Positions 23,018 to 32,100 of a stretch of DNA of 32,671 bases are shown here, piece after piece (position 1 is the first letter of the stretch; each line of letters starts with the position of its first letter). Where the stretch lies: assembly GCA_947624785.1 (NCBI GenBank), contig CANQLV010000021.1, forward strand, positions 1 through 32,671, read 5' to 3'. Origin of the DNA: Akkermansia muciniphila. GTDB lineage: Bacteria > Verrucomicrobiota > Verrucomicrobiia > Verrucomicrobiales > Akkermansiaceae. The notes under the pieces were generated by a model. It was not told the DNA's origin, ran no database searches, and saw only the letters and a program-made list of their open reading frames with translations. Both the position numbers and the translations under genes were made by a program.

Positions 23018-23710
23018 ATGAAACAAATGAAGATACTGATGGTCGTCACCGGAACCGGGATGTTCCCCGACGGAAAAGATGAAACGGGATTATGGCTCAG
23101 CGAGCTTACCCACATGTACGACAGCGCGAAAAAGCAGGGATATGACATCGTCATCGCAAGTCCGAAGGGAGGCGATATCCCGGTTGATCCCACGAGCCTG
23201 AAGACGATGTACATGGACAAATTGTCCAAGGAATACTGGGACGATTCGGAATTCCGGGATGTGCTGCGGCACACGAAAAGCCTGGATGAAGTTTCCGGAC
23301 AGTTGTTTGACTGCATTTACTTGGCCGGAGGCCACGGCGCGATGTTCGATTTTACGGATAACGCCGTTCTGCAGGAACTCATCAAAAACCACTATGAAAA
23401 TAATAAAGTAGTTGGTGCCATTTGCCATGGCGTATGCGGATTGTTAAACGTGAAGCTCTCGGACGGACAATATCTGGTAAAAGATAAGAAGGTCACGGGA
23501 TTCAGTTGGTTTGAGGAAGGTCTGGCCGGAAAGAAAAAGGAGGTGCCTTTCGATCTGGAATCCGCGCTGAAGGAACGGCGGGCGGATTACAAGAAGTCAT
23601 TGATTCCGATGATGCCGGAAGTAGTGGCCGACGGAAATCTGATCACGGGCCAGGACCCGTTCAGTTCGGAAAAGATGGCTGAAACGGTCATGGGCCGGTT
23701 TAATCAATAG
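23018..23710 (+). CDS. DJ-1/PfpI superfamily protein, Hsp31-like
   Basis: This 230-residue cytoplasmic protein belongs to the class I glutamine amidotransferase-like/DJ-1 superfamily. The nucleophile elbow is VVGAICHGVCGLL with Cys136 and His137. Glu22 in DETGLWLSEL is the conserved acid that activates the cysteine, and YLAGGHGAMFDF is the preceding family motif. The length and the DETGLWLSEL start fit the Hsp31 branch, whose members act as glyoxalase III or protein-repair enzymes against methylglyoxal. AGGAG lies about a dozen bases before the ATG. The nitroreductase gene starts about 18 bp after its stop, so the two form an operon. A reactive-carbonyl or electrophile stress role is inferred from the family and partner. 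Confidence 0.88.
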   Translation: MKQMKILMVVTGTGMFPDGKDETGLWLSELTHMYDSAKKQGYDIVIASPKGGDIPVDPTSLKTMYMDKLSKEYWDDSEFRDVLRHTKSLDEVSGQLFDCIYLAGGHGAMFDFTDNAVLQELIKNHYENNKVVGAICHGVCGLLNVKLSDGQYLVKDKKVTGFSWFEEGLAGKKKEVPFDLESALKERRADYKKSLIPMMPEVVADGNLITGQDPFSSEKMAETVMGRFNQ

Positions 23711-23728
23711 CAGTTGGCGGTGAATGGC

Positions 23729-24457
23729 ATGAATTTGGAAGAAGCCTTGAATTACCGTCGGGCCGTGCGGGTATTTGATAAAAATAAACCGCTGGACCCT
23801 GAAAAGGTGAAACACTGTCTGGAATTGGCCGCCCTGGCTCCCAGCAGTTCAAACATGCAGTTATGGGAATTCTTCCAAATCACCCGGCCCGAATTGATAG
23901 CCCGTGTTGCCGGGGCCTGCCTAGGCCAGCTGGCTGCCGCCACGGCTTCGGAAATAGTCGTTTTCGTGACGCGGCAGGACCTGTACCGGCAGCGGGCGCA
24001 ATTCGTTCTCGAATTCGAGCGTGGAAACATCCGGCGGAACAGCCCGGAGGAACGCCAGGCCAAACGCATCAGGGACCGGGAATTATACTATGGAAAGCTG
24101 ATGCCGTTCCTCTATGCGCGCTGCTGCGGTATTTTGGGAGCTTTCCGTGCTTTGCTGGCCAGGGGAATAGGCCTTTTCCGCCCCATGATGCGCGAAGTCT
24201 CGGAGTGCGATATGCGCGTCACGGTCAACAAATCCTGCGCCCTCGCCGCCCAGACGTTCATGATTGCCATGGCCGTTGAAGGATACGATACCTGCCCGCT
24301 GGAGGGATTTGACAGCAAGCGGATGAAAAAACTGCTGAAATTGCCTCATGGCGCCGGGATCAATATGGTAATCCCCTGCGGCATACGGGACGGAGAGAAA
24401 GGTATCTGGGGCGAGCGGTACAGAGTCCCGTTCGATGAGGTGTACCATAGGCTCTGA
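23729..24457 (+). CDS. Nitroreductase-family flavoprotein
   Basis: The protein is 242 residues from the ATG at 23729; TTG (23714) and GTG (23720) starts are possible but add unlikely residues. It shows the nitroreductase fold: ALNYRRAVRVFD (FMN-phosphate-contacting arginines at about 10-14) and LAALAPSSSNMQLWEFF (about 33-49). The C-terminal region CPLEGFDSKRMKKLLKLP (about 190-207) is the usual helix pair, followed by NMVIPCGIRDGEKGIWGERYRVPFDEV. The roughly 70 central residues (QRAQFVLEFERGNIRRNSPEERQAKRIRDRELYYGK) are longer and more basic than in NfsB-type enzymes. It should use FMN and NAD(P)H to reduce nitro compounds, quinones or similar electrophiles. It is co-transcribed with the DJ-1/PfpI gene. 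Confidence 0.88.
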   Translation: MNLEEALNYRRAVRVFDKNKPLDPEKVKHCLELAALAPSSSNMQLWEFFQITRPELIARVAGACLGQLAAATASEIVVFVTRQDLYRQRAQFVLEFERGNIRRNSPEERQAKRIRDRELYYGKLMPFLYARCCGILGAFRALLARGIGLFRPMMREVSECDMRVTVNKSCALAAQTFMIAMAVEGYDTCPLEGFDSKRMKKLLKLPHGAGINMVIPCGIRDGEKGIWGERYRVPFDEVYHRL

Positions 24458-24480
24458 CCCGCCGGGGAAGGAAAGTTTCG

Positions 24481-24494
24481 CTCCGCCGGCGGAG
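24481..24494. repeat. Perfect 14-bp palindrome after the nitroreductase gene
   Basis: CTCCGCCGGCGGAG lies about 25 bp after the nitroreductase stop, between convergent genes. There is no T run. It may be a weak terminator or 3'-end structure. Confidence 0.4.
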
Positions 24495-24564
24495 TGCGAG
24501 AAGAGGAGGACCGCCTGCGCTGCGTTCCTGGGGCGCGGTGTGCCTCACAGGAAAAGGGCTCCGG

Positions 24565-25293
24565 CTACTTGAGCCACGCCAGGAATTCATGGTTGCCGTC
24601 CGTTCCGGTGATGGGGGAGGGCTCGCAACCCATCCAGGAGCGGTTCAGCTCCTCCGTGACGAAGGCGCGTATGGAGTCCACCGCCCGCTGGTGCAGGGCC
24701 GGGTCCCGGACGATGCCGCCGGGACCGATGTCCTCCGGCTGGAGCTCAAACTGGGGCTTGATGAGTACCAGGGCATCCCCTCCTTCCTTCAGCAGGGGGA
24801 AGGCGGCGGGCAGGATTTTTTTCAGGGAAATGAAAGAGACGTCGGAAACGATCAGATCCACCTGCTCCCCGATGTCCTCCGGAGTCATGTAGCGGGCGTT
24901 GAATTTCTCCTTCACGACGACGCGGGGGTCCTGCCGCAGTTTCCAGACGAGCTGGTTGGTGCCGACGTCGATCGCGTGGACTTTGACGGCGCCATGCTGC
25001 AGCAGGCAGTCCGTAAAGCCTCCGGTGGACGCGCCGATGTCCAGGCAGACCTTGCCTTCCGCGGAGACGGGGAAGGCGTTCAGGGCGCCCTCCATTTTCA
25101 GGCCGCCGCGGCTGACGTAGCGGGGGCGGTTCCGAATGGCGATTTCCGCGTCTTCACTGACCTTGAGGCCCGGTTTGGTGGAGGGGTGGCCCCCCACGCT
25201 CACCTCTCCGGCAATGATAAGCCTCTGGGCCAGTTCCCGGGATTCTACGAGATTGCGGGAAACCAGAAGGACGTCGAGTCGTTGCTTGCTCAT
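24565..25293 (-). CDS. tlyA: TlyA-family rRNA 2'-O-methyltransferase
   Basis: The protein is 242 residues from the ATG at 25293, which gives the family N-terminus MSKQRLDVLLVSRNLVESRELAQRLI; a longer in-frame start at 25338 adds 15 unrelated residues. An S4 RNA-binding domain (about 3-65, ending RYVSRGGLKMEGAL) is followed by an FtsJ-like methyltransferase domain with motif I CLDIGASTGGFTDCLLQHGA, VDLIVSDVSFISL and LIKPQFE. The catalytic K-D-K-type residues expected for 2'-O-methylation appear as Lys in GGLK, Asp in SDVSF and Lys in IKPQ. TlyA of mycobacteria methylates 16S and 23S rRNA, and the old name hemolysin is probably misleading here. It is cytoplasmic. Confidence 0.92.
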   Translation of the reverse strand: MSKQRLDVLLVSRNLVESRELAQRLIIAGEVSVGGHPSTKPGLKVSEDAEIAIRNRPRYVSRGGLKMEGALNAFPVSAEGKVCLDIGASTGGFTDCLLQHGAVKVHAIDVGTNQLVWKLRQDPRVVVKEKFNARYMTPEDIGEQVDLIVSDVSFISLKKILPAAFPLLKEGGDALVLIKPQFELQPEDIGPGGIVRDPALHQRAVDSIRAFVTEELNRSWMGCEPSPITGTDGNHEFLAWLK

Positions 25294-25427
25294 GATTCGG
25301 AAGGAGGGTGCGTACGCAGGTATTTCATGAAACCGCATGGGGAATCAAGAAAAACCGCGCGCAGAAAGGCATTTGGGGGTAAAAAGGCGCCATGGCGCGC
25401 GCTGGAGCATTTTACCATTGATTCAGC

Positions 25428-26042
25428 GTGGATTTATACGAGACTTTCCGGCGAATGGAACACCGCTACAGGCAATTGATGCGCAAGGTCAGGCTCTACC
25501 TGCTGACGGAGGTGCGTAAAAAATCGTGGACCAGCAAGTTCCTTTCCGCCAGGATTTTTGACCCCGTTTACTGGTCATGGAACAGGCAGTCCGTGGCTAC
25601 GGGCGCCGCCTGGGGCGCCGCGGCGGCGATTGCCCCGCTGCCCATGCAGAGCCTGTGGGGCGTGTTTGCCTGCCTGTGGCGCAAGGGGAATATTCCCGTA
25701 GCCATCCTGATGGCGTGGCTTTCTCCCCCCGGGTTTACCTTCTTTGCCATTCCGGCCCAGTGGTGGCTGGGGTGGTTCCTTTTTTCCATCGTGGGCCTTC
25801 CCACATCCGGAGCAAACTGGCAGATGCTGAAAACGGCGGTGCAGCAGTGGTCCTGGGCTCCCTTTGACGGTCTGGGCATCGGCATGGTAAGTCTGGAATT
25901 CGTGACGGGCTGGATTATTTCCAGCGTCGTATTGGGATGCCTGTGCTATGGACTGGTGCAGGCTGTCTGGGGGATAGGCCATTTTCTGCGCAGCAGGAAA
26001 AATTCGGGTAACCCTTCTTCCGGAGATGGGAGCGGCCGATAA
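25428..26042 (+). CDS. DUF2062 family membrane protein
   Basis: The protein is 204 residues from a GTG at 25428, or 195 from the ATG at 25455; neither has a good ribosome site. It matches DUF2062: a basic amphipathic N-terminus, then SVATGAAWGAAAAIAPLPMQSLWGV, the family's first membrane segment with its A-x-G-x-A-x-G and P-x-P-Q pattern. Two further hydrophobic segments follow (AWLSPPGFTFFAIPAQWWLGWFLFSI and WIISSVVLGCLCYGLVQAVWGI). The C-terminus is short and polar. DUF2062 proteins are inner-membrane proteins of unknown activity, sometimes fused to glycosyltransferases. It is divergent from tlyA with about 130 bp between starts. Confidence 0.85.
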   Translation: MDLYETFRRMEHRYRQLMRKVRLYLLTEVRKKSWTSKFLSARIFDPVYWSWNRQSVATGAAWGAAAAIAPLPMQSLWGVFACLWRKGNIPVAILMAWLSPPGFTFFAIPAQWWLGWFLFSIVGLPTSGANWQMLKTAVQQWSWAPFDGLGIGMVSLEFVTGWIISSVVLGCLCYGLVQAVWGIGHFLRSRKNSGNPSSGDGSGR

Positions 26043-26141
26043 AGTTCTCTCCATTCGCTACGGACAGGAGGAAGGAACAGTTGTCAGCATGAGATAGGGA
26101 CATATTTTATAGATTCCCGTAACTTCGAACTATCTTTTTTA

Positions 26142-26169
26142 TTGACTTTTATGGCACAAATATTATTTT
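26142..26169 (+). promoter_or_regulatory. Promoter candidate of the A2-B2 module
   Basis: TTGACT (26142-26147), a 16-bp spacer and TATTTT (26164-26169) precede the ATG at 26188 by about 20 bases, in a strongly AT-rich stretch. The layout resembles the A1-B1 promoter. Confidence 0.5.
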
Positions 26170-26187
26170 TCAGGTATCCTCATCTGT

Positions 26188-27249
26188 ATGATGATGTCTT
26201 TCTCTGTTGATTCGCTGTTCAAAAAATATTTACACTGCCTGATCTTTCTTTGGTTCAGCGGGGTTATACTACTGAGTGGTTCTTATTCTCTGGCAGACGA
26301 ATCGTTGCCTGATGGGAATACGGGAGAACTCTCCATTGAATCGAAAACTACCCTTTATTCCGCTGATTGTTATATCAAAGGAGAAGAAAACGAGGATGAT
26401 AAAAAGAGAACTTCCATAGGTATTGGAGAATCCTTTACTCTTACGTTGACGGGAAAACCCATGGGAGATATTGAAGAATTGACATGGGAATTTGTTTCAG
26501 GAAAGGAATTGGTGAAAGAAAATGAAGAAAACGACTTTAAAGGTAAAACGGAAATTACATTGACGGCTAGAAAAGATCTGACGCCCGATCAACTTAAGAA
26601 CGAATCCTGCATCGAACTGAAAGTTACAACAAGCGAAGGTCTTATAGTGACCATGCAAAATCCGATAGCCGTATTTTTTCCCACCGGAATGACCGCCGCA
26701 CATAGGGGAACCGGGACACCAGAGGTAGGTTGTAATAATCGGGGCTCTACGCAACCTTCAGCCCAACTGGTTGTTACATTGCAGCCTACGAACGTCTCCT
26801 TTAAAAATATTAAAATCATTGAACGGGATTTGGGCTCCGATCCCAACAATCCTCGAAAAACTCTGGATCCTGGCCATACAGGTCGGGGAGTTGATAAAGT
26901 AATAGAAATTAACAAGGCGAATCGGTTTGAAGATCATCTTAAAGGAACGGTTGCCCATCAGGATATTCAACAGAAAATACATATTTTGCCGCAGAATTGG
27001 AAATGGAAATGTTCCTGGCGCGTTCATAAGGGCAGGGGTGGACCAATAGCAACTTCTGGAAATGATGATGTGGGACAAATAGGAGAAGTTGTCGAACAAA
27101 GTTTTAAATTTTATTATATGCTCAATCCTCAAACGCAAAGAATAAGTGCCGTTTGTGGGGAAGTGTCGAAATTTGGATGTACGGCTCAGGCTTATTCAGA
27201 TGGTACTGGAAATCATTATAACTATTTGGGACCTAAAGAAACGAATTAA
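26188..27249 (+). CDS. Unknown exported protein A2 of a duplicated two-gene module
   Basis: This 353-residue protein has a signal peptide or N-terminal anchor (YLHCLIFLWFSGVILLSGSYSLAD). The start could be any of three consecutive ATGs at 26188-26196. Its body has two parts. A beta-rich, Ig-like segment (about 70-165) runs from SIGIGESFTLTLTGKP through LTWEF and ITLTARKDL to IAVFFPTGM. A second segment (about 185-300) has LQPTNVSFKNIKIIERD and a VHKGRGG motif. From memory, uncharacterised proteins near polymorphic-toxin or Rhs loci share the gesture 'GxGE..TLT...TW...PTGM...P..VSF.N..I.E', but no such locus is present here. Six cysteines in the mature region could form disulfides. It is the intact relative of A1 and lies 12 bp upstream of B2. 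The DNA is AT-rich. The function is unknown. Confidence 0.8.
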   Translation: MMMSFSVDSLFKKYLHCLIFLWFSGVILLSGSYSLADESLPDGNTGELSIESKTTLYSADCYIKGEENEDDKKRTSIGIGESFTLTLTGKPMGDIEELTWEFVSGKELVKENEENDFKGKTEITLTARKDLTPDQLKNESCIELKVTTSEGLIVTMQNPIAVFFPTGMTAAHRGTGTPEVGCNNRGSTQPSAQLVVTLQPTNVSFKNIKIIERDLGSDPNNPRKTLDPGHTGRGVDKVIEINKANRFEDHLKGTVAHQDIQQKIHILPQNWKWKCSWRVHKGRGGPIATSGNDDVGQIGEVVEQSFKFYYMLNPQTQRISAVCGEVSKFGCTAQAYSDGTGNHYNYLGPKETN

Positions 27250-27261
27250 CGAAATTAGATT

Positions 27262-28143
27262 ATGAAAATGCAGTCTTGTCTTCTCTCCCTCTTCATGGGA
27301 ATCGTGGTTTCTTCACATGCGTCAGATTTTCCAGTTCCCTTGGAAAAACCTAGTAGTATCAAATCCTTAAGTGATGTTCCGGAAGATATCAAGGCCTTGG
27401 GTGTCTTGCTCAAGGAAAACAAGCTCGAAGAATTTTACAAAAAATCTAGGGAATGGCATCTCAAAAGTTATCCTCATTCAGAAGATATAGTATCTGTGCG
27501 GAAGTTTTTCTGGCTTGCCTACTATGTTTCCTTCGCGCCTCTTTTTCCTTTTGAGGATGATGATTGCAGGACAACGTCTTCCTTTAACGACAATATAGAT
27601 TTACGGCTTTTGGGAGACGTTTTTGATCGTTTTCTCAAAATAGCCCGGAATGATCTGGATGAATTCACAACCCAGCAGCCCTTGAAACGGAAGGAATTGG
27701 CGTCTCTTTTCAGCCTTTATGCCGCCCGCATGCTGAACAGAGTTAGAAATGCCTATGTTGACGATTTGCCGGAACGGGAAAAGGTTGCCCGGCAGAATTA
27801 TCAAAAAGCGGTTGCCGAACGCATGGAAAAAGCAACTACGCTGGAGGAAAAACTTGATCCGTTTGGAGCGGAGAGCGGAAGGATGGCTACTAATTTGAAT
27901 AACAAAATAGTGGCCAACGACGGAAGGAATATGGAGATTAAAAGTACCGTCGAGAGGATGGAAAGGTATTTCGTGCCTACTTTAGTTCGCCTGTTCCCCG
28001 GAAAAAAGGGAGAGGTGATCAAATATATCCGCATGGCGGGCTATCAGGAAGGAGAAATCAATGACCTTGTGGACCGTACGGTGGGGCGGGATTCCTCCAC
28101 GGAATTCCTGTACAAGGGACGCGGTAAAAAGGATGCTAGATAA
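27262..28143 (+). CDS. Unknown exported protein B2 of a duplicated two-gene module
   Basis: This 293-residue protein has a signal peptide (MKMQSCLLSLFMGIVVSSHAS). The mature region is helical and charged, with a central basic and acidic stretch (REKVARQNYQKAVAERMEKATTLEEKLD) that may be a coiled coil. The C-terminus holds the block shared with B1: FPGKKGEVIKY, then DLVDRTVGRDSSTEFLYKG. I find no catalytic motif. It starts 12 bp after A2 and must share its transcript. The same gene order in both loci and parallel divergence suggest that A and B work together, perhaps as a secreted complex. The DNA is AT-rich relative to flanking genes. Confidence 0.8.
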   Translation: MKMQSCLLSLFMGIVVSSHASDFPVPLEKPSSIKSLSDVPEDIKALGVLLKENKLEEFYKKSREWHLKSYPHSEDIVSVRKFFWLAYYVSFAPLFPFEDDDCRTTSSFNDNIDLRLLGDVFDRFLKIARNDLDEFTTQQPLKRKELASLFSLYAARMLNRVRNAYVDDLPEREKVARQNYQKAVAERMEKATTLEEKLDPFGAESGRMATNLNNKIVANDGRNMEIKSTVERMERYFVPTLVRLFPGKKGEVIKYIRMAGYQEGEINDLVDRTVGRDSSTEFLYKGRGKKDAR

Positions 28144-28264
28144 AGTCTTGTTAATCCTTCTTTTTTGCGATCCCAAGTCCTTCGTGGTTGCGGCTGGAAG
28201 TTGAAATCACGGAGATTCCCCGGTGTGCCTTATGTAGGGCGAAGCCGGCGCATCGCTCCAGCCG

Positions 28265-28963
28265 TCAGACGGCCACTTCCATCAGCAGAACGGTTGAGTT
28301 CTGGACCGCTTCAATGGTGATGGAATCCGTATCCGTGATTCCGGCTCCGTCCCGGCAGTGCAGCACCGTGTCTCCGATCCTGATCTCTCCGTCTATTACG
28401 AAGACGTACACCCCGGTGTTCCGGCACTTGAATTGATATTCCCGTTCCACGCCCCGGTCCAGTTCCGCCCAGGAGAACCAGGCCTGCTGCATGATGGAGA
28501 TATCCGTTTCCGGAGCCAGGAAGGTGGAAATCTCATTGTGCTTCAGCAGAGGCTTGATGTCGTAATCCCGGTATTTGGGGGGCGTGTTGACCCTGTCCGG
28601 AATGACCCATATTTGCAGGAATTCCAGGGGTTCCGTGGAACTGCCGTTGAATTCGCTGTGCTGGATGCCCGTTCCGGCGCTCATGACCTGGATTTCTCCG
28701 CGGGTGATGGTATGGCTGTTGTTCAGGCTGTCCCCGTGGCGGAGCTGTCCTTTCAGGGGAATGGAAATTACCTCCATGTTCTTGTGGGGGTGGGTGCCGA
28801 AGCCTTCTTCCGGGAGAACCGTGTCGTCGTTGAGCACGCGCAGGGCTCCGAACTGCATGCGGTCCGGATTGAAGTAATTGGCAAAACTGAACGTATGGTA
28901 TGTATTCAGCCATCCGTGGTTGGCGTGCCCACGGGAAGATGCACGGTCAATGATGATGTTCAT
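28265..28963 (-). CDS. Pirin-family protein
   Basis: The protein is 232 residues from the ATG at 28963, which gives the family start MNIIIDRASSRGHANHGWLNTYHTFSF; a longer frame from 29098 adds 45 unrelated residues. The N-terminal cupin carries the pirin metal site: His in GTHPHKNMEVISIP and GTGIQHSEFN with downstream Glu. The C-terminal cupin (about 145-232) is degenerate, as usual. The length fits the short YhhW-type bacterial pirins, one of which shows quercetin 2,3-dioxygenase activity in vitro; physiological roles are uncertain. It is divergent from the AsmA-like gene and convergent with B2. Confidence 0.93.
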   Translation of the reverse strand: MNIIIDRASSRGHANHGWLNTYHTFSFANYFNPDRMQFGALRVLNDDTVLPEEGFGTHPHKNMEVISIPLKGQLRHGDSLNNSHTITRGEIQVMSAGTGIQHSEFNGSSTEPLEFLQIWVIPDRVNTPPKYRDYDIKPLLKHNEISTFLAPETDISIMQQAWFSWAELDRGVEREYQFKCRNTGVYVFVIDGEIRIGDTVLHCRDGAGITDTDSITIEAVQNSTVLLMEVAV

Positions 28964-29153
28964 GATTGATAGGATTGGTATTGAAAGCGGATTCCCGCCT
29001 GTAGATGGTTTGACCGGATGGAACGAGGGGCTGTTCAAGGCGCATGACAGGATGTCCGTTGCCGTAAAATAAATCGGCAACACAAATTGATGGTGCAATG
29101 TCTCTTATTTTAAGGTAGCGTGTCGCGGTACCTGTGCAAACAAGACAAGGCGT

Positions 29154-32100
29154 ATGGCTCATCGGACATTCATGAGATGGATCAAGGGATTGATTCCCAC
29201 GGTGATTATTTTGCTGGGCGCCTTGGTGCTTGGGTGCATCTGTTATGTCTCCATCTGGGGCGCTCCCTCTTTTGTCGTGCAGCGCGTGGAACAGGCTCTG
29301 ATGGAAAAAGGCATTCCCGTCCATATAGAGACGCTGAAGATTTCCCTGTGGCCCCGCGCCGTGGTGACCTTGAAGAATGTGGAGCTGCTGGATCCTGGAG
29401 TTCCTCCGGAGGCGCGCCGCCCCGTGGCCCTGCTGCATGAGGCGGACGTGGCCCTGAACTGGAAGGAGCTGATAGACGGGCAGGTAGTGCCGGAACGGCT
29501 GAACGTGAAAGGGCTGAACGTCCATCTTCCCGTGGACGCGGAAAAGCCGGAAAGGGTTTTTGCCACTGCGGGGCTGAATGCGGAGCTGGATCTGGGGCGT
29601 CCCGGCATGGTGGACATCGTGAAGGCTGACGCCGTGGTGCAGGGTATCCGCGTGACCGCCCAGGGGGCGTTTTCCATCGGGCAGGGGGATTCCGGAGATT
29701 TTACGCTGACGGTTGGGGACATGGCCGCCGTCAGGGAGCAGTTGAACCAGGTGTTGAAATACCTGGACCGGGTGAAGTGGCCGGAAGCGTCTCCGCCCAG
29801 CCTGGCCGTCAATTTGAGCGATGACCCGAAGGGGGGTGTGCGCGTAGGCATTGATTTACAGGCTCCTTCCCTGAGGTACGGGAAAATCCGGGTCAGGGAT
29901 TTCCTGTTCAGCGGGGATTACGCGGATTCCGTCATCATGGCCAAGCGTTTTACCATGCGGGATGCGGAAACGGCCGGCTTCGTCAATCTTTCCCTCCAGG
30001 CCGATTTGAGGAAACGTTCCCTGATCTGGGATGTCCGCAGCACGGCCCCCCTGGTATCCTGGGCCGTGGCCATTGTTGATGAAGCCCTGGTGCCGCGTGA
30101 GATGAAGTTCCTGAGCGAGCCGCACGTGCAGGTATCAGGCCGCGCGGTTTTCACGGAGAACTGGGAGGGCGTGGAGCATCTGAACGTCATGGGTTCCGGT
30201 TCCATGGGCGCCTTCTCCGTGCTGGGGGAAAAGTTCCAGAGGGCCTCCTGCGATTTCAGCTATGAGAACGGCAATTTTTATGTGACGGATTTGGACATCC
30301 GGCACCCCGGAGGCGCTTTTTCCGGCAAGGTGATGGGCGTGGACGGGGAGATCAAGATAGACGTGCACAGCACGCTGCCCATGCATGCGATGCTGGATAT
30401 GGCCAAGTCTATTGCTCCGGAAGACGTGAAGCTGCCGCCTACGCTGGAAATCAAGGGAGATCCTGAATTGAAGGTGTACGGCACCGTGGGAATGGGGAAG
30501 GGCTGGAAGGGGCCGTTCCGCGTGGACCGCCTCCAGATTGAGGCGGCCGTGATGGACGTCTCCTACCAGGGGGTGGAGTTCGCTTCCGCCGCCGCCAGGG
30601 GGGAATTGATCGGCCGCTCCATCAATGTCACCCAGTTGGACCTGGCGCGGGAGGACGGCCATGTGAAGCTGGAAGGGAGCTATCTGGGGACCGATCTTGT
30701 TTTCACGCTGGAATCTGATTTGAAGCCTGAATTGCTGGTGGCCCTGGCCGGGAATTGGGCGTCCGTCCCCGAGAATTTGAAGCTGCCGGAAAAAGCTTCC
30801 CTGTGGGTGCATGGCAGGCTGGATATTCCGGAAGGCAAGCCTGTGGAGCCCACGCTGGTCCGGGCGCGCATCAATGCGGAGGATCTGGCTTGGAACAAGG
30901 TGCCCGTGAAAACGGCGAATGTGGAGGTGGAGTACCGCCCCAACCAGCTTTTTGTGCAGAATTGCCGGATCGGGATGGAGAAGGGCGTTTTTGAACTGTT
31001 CGCCAACGGTTTTCTGGACGGCCAGATGTTCGTGATGGGGCAGTCCACGGTTCCTCTGGAAACGATAGACCGGCTGCTGAGCATGAAGGATGACGACTTT
31101 TTCATGAGCCGCTTCGCCTTCCGCAAGGATTCCGGACTGGAGCTTTCCTTCCAGGGGACGCTGGGCCTGTACAATCTGGAAAAGGCGTACGATTTGCAGG
31201 CCACTGTTTCCGCGACGAATACGCGGTACAAGGGCGTGGACCTGAAGTCCGCCCGGGCGGATGCCCATCTGGTGACGGACCAATTGGTGCTGACCAACGT
31301 GACGACGGTGGTTTCCAACGGGAATTACCTGTCTTCCGCCGGGTTGTCCGGCGGCCCCCCTGAATGCACGCTCAAGGCCAAGAGCATAGATTTCCGCTTT
31401 GTCCAGGATACGGTGGAAGTGCTGGGCATGGAGGGGCAGGCCTACCCCGGTTATACCATGCGCATGTTTTCCGACAGCGCGGCCAAGGTTTTGAAGGAGT
31501 TTGTCTTTACCCGGCCCGTGACGCTTTCCGGCGGAGGCATGTTCCCGATGGGGGACGACATGAAGCTGATGAAGGGGCGCATCCGCTTTGACGCCTCCGC
31601 GGGGCGCGTTCGCTATCCCTTGCTGGGAACCACGCTGGATCTTGGAGGGGCGAAAGGGGAAATTCTTATTTCCCCGCAGTGGGTGGTTGTGGACAAGATG
31701 AAGGGCACCATCTGGGACGGCTCCTTTACGGGCCGCGTGCTGGCGCAGATTGACGACGGGGACGCCCTGAACGGTTCCTTTGTCCTTCAGGACATGAACC
31801 TGACCTCCATCGGGAGATCCTACGGCAAGAAGATGGAGAAGGCCACCGTGCACGGGGCCATTGAATTTTCATCCAAGGGAGGCAATATGAACTCCATCCA
31901 GGCGAAGGGGGAGGCCGCCCTGGTGCACGGGGACCTGGTGGAAATCCCCCTCTTCGGCTTTTTGGGGGAAGCCCTTTCCAATTATATTCCGGGCCTGGGC
32001 CACCTGATCAATTACAAGATCACCAGGGCCGACTGCGATTTTTCCATTGAGAAGGGTTATATCCGCACCAGCAATTTCTCGGCCAAGGGCAGCAATATGT

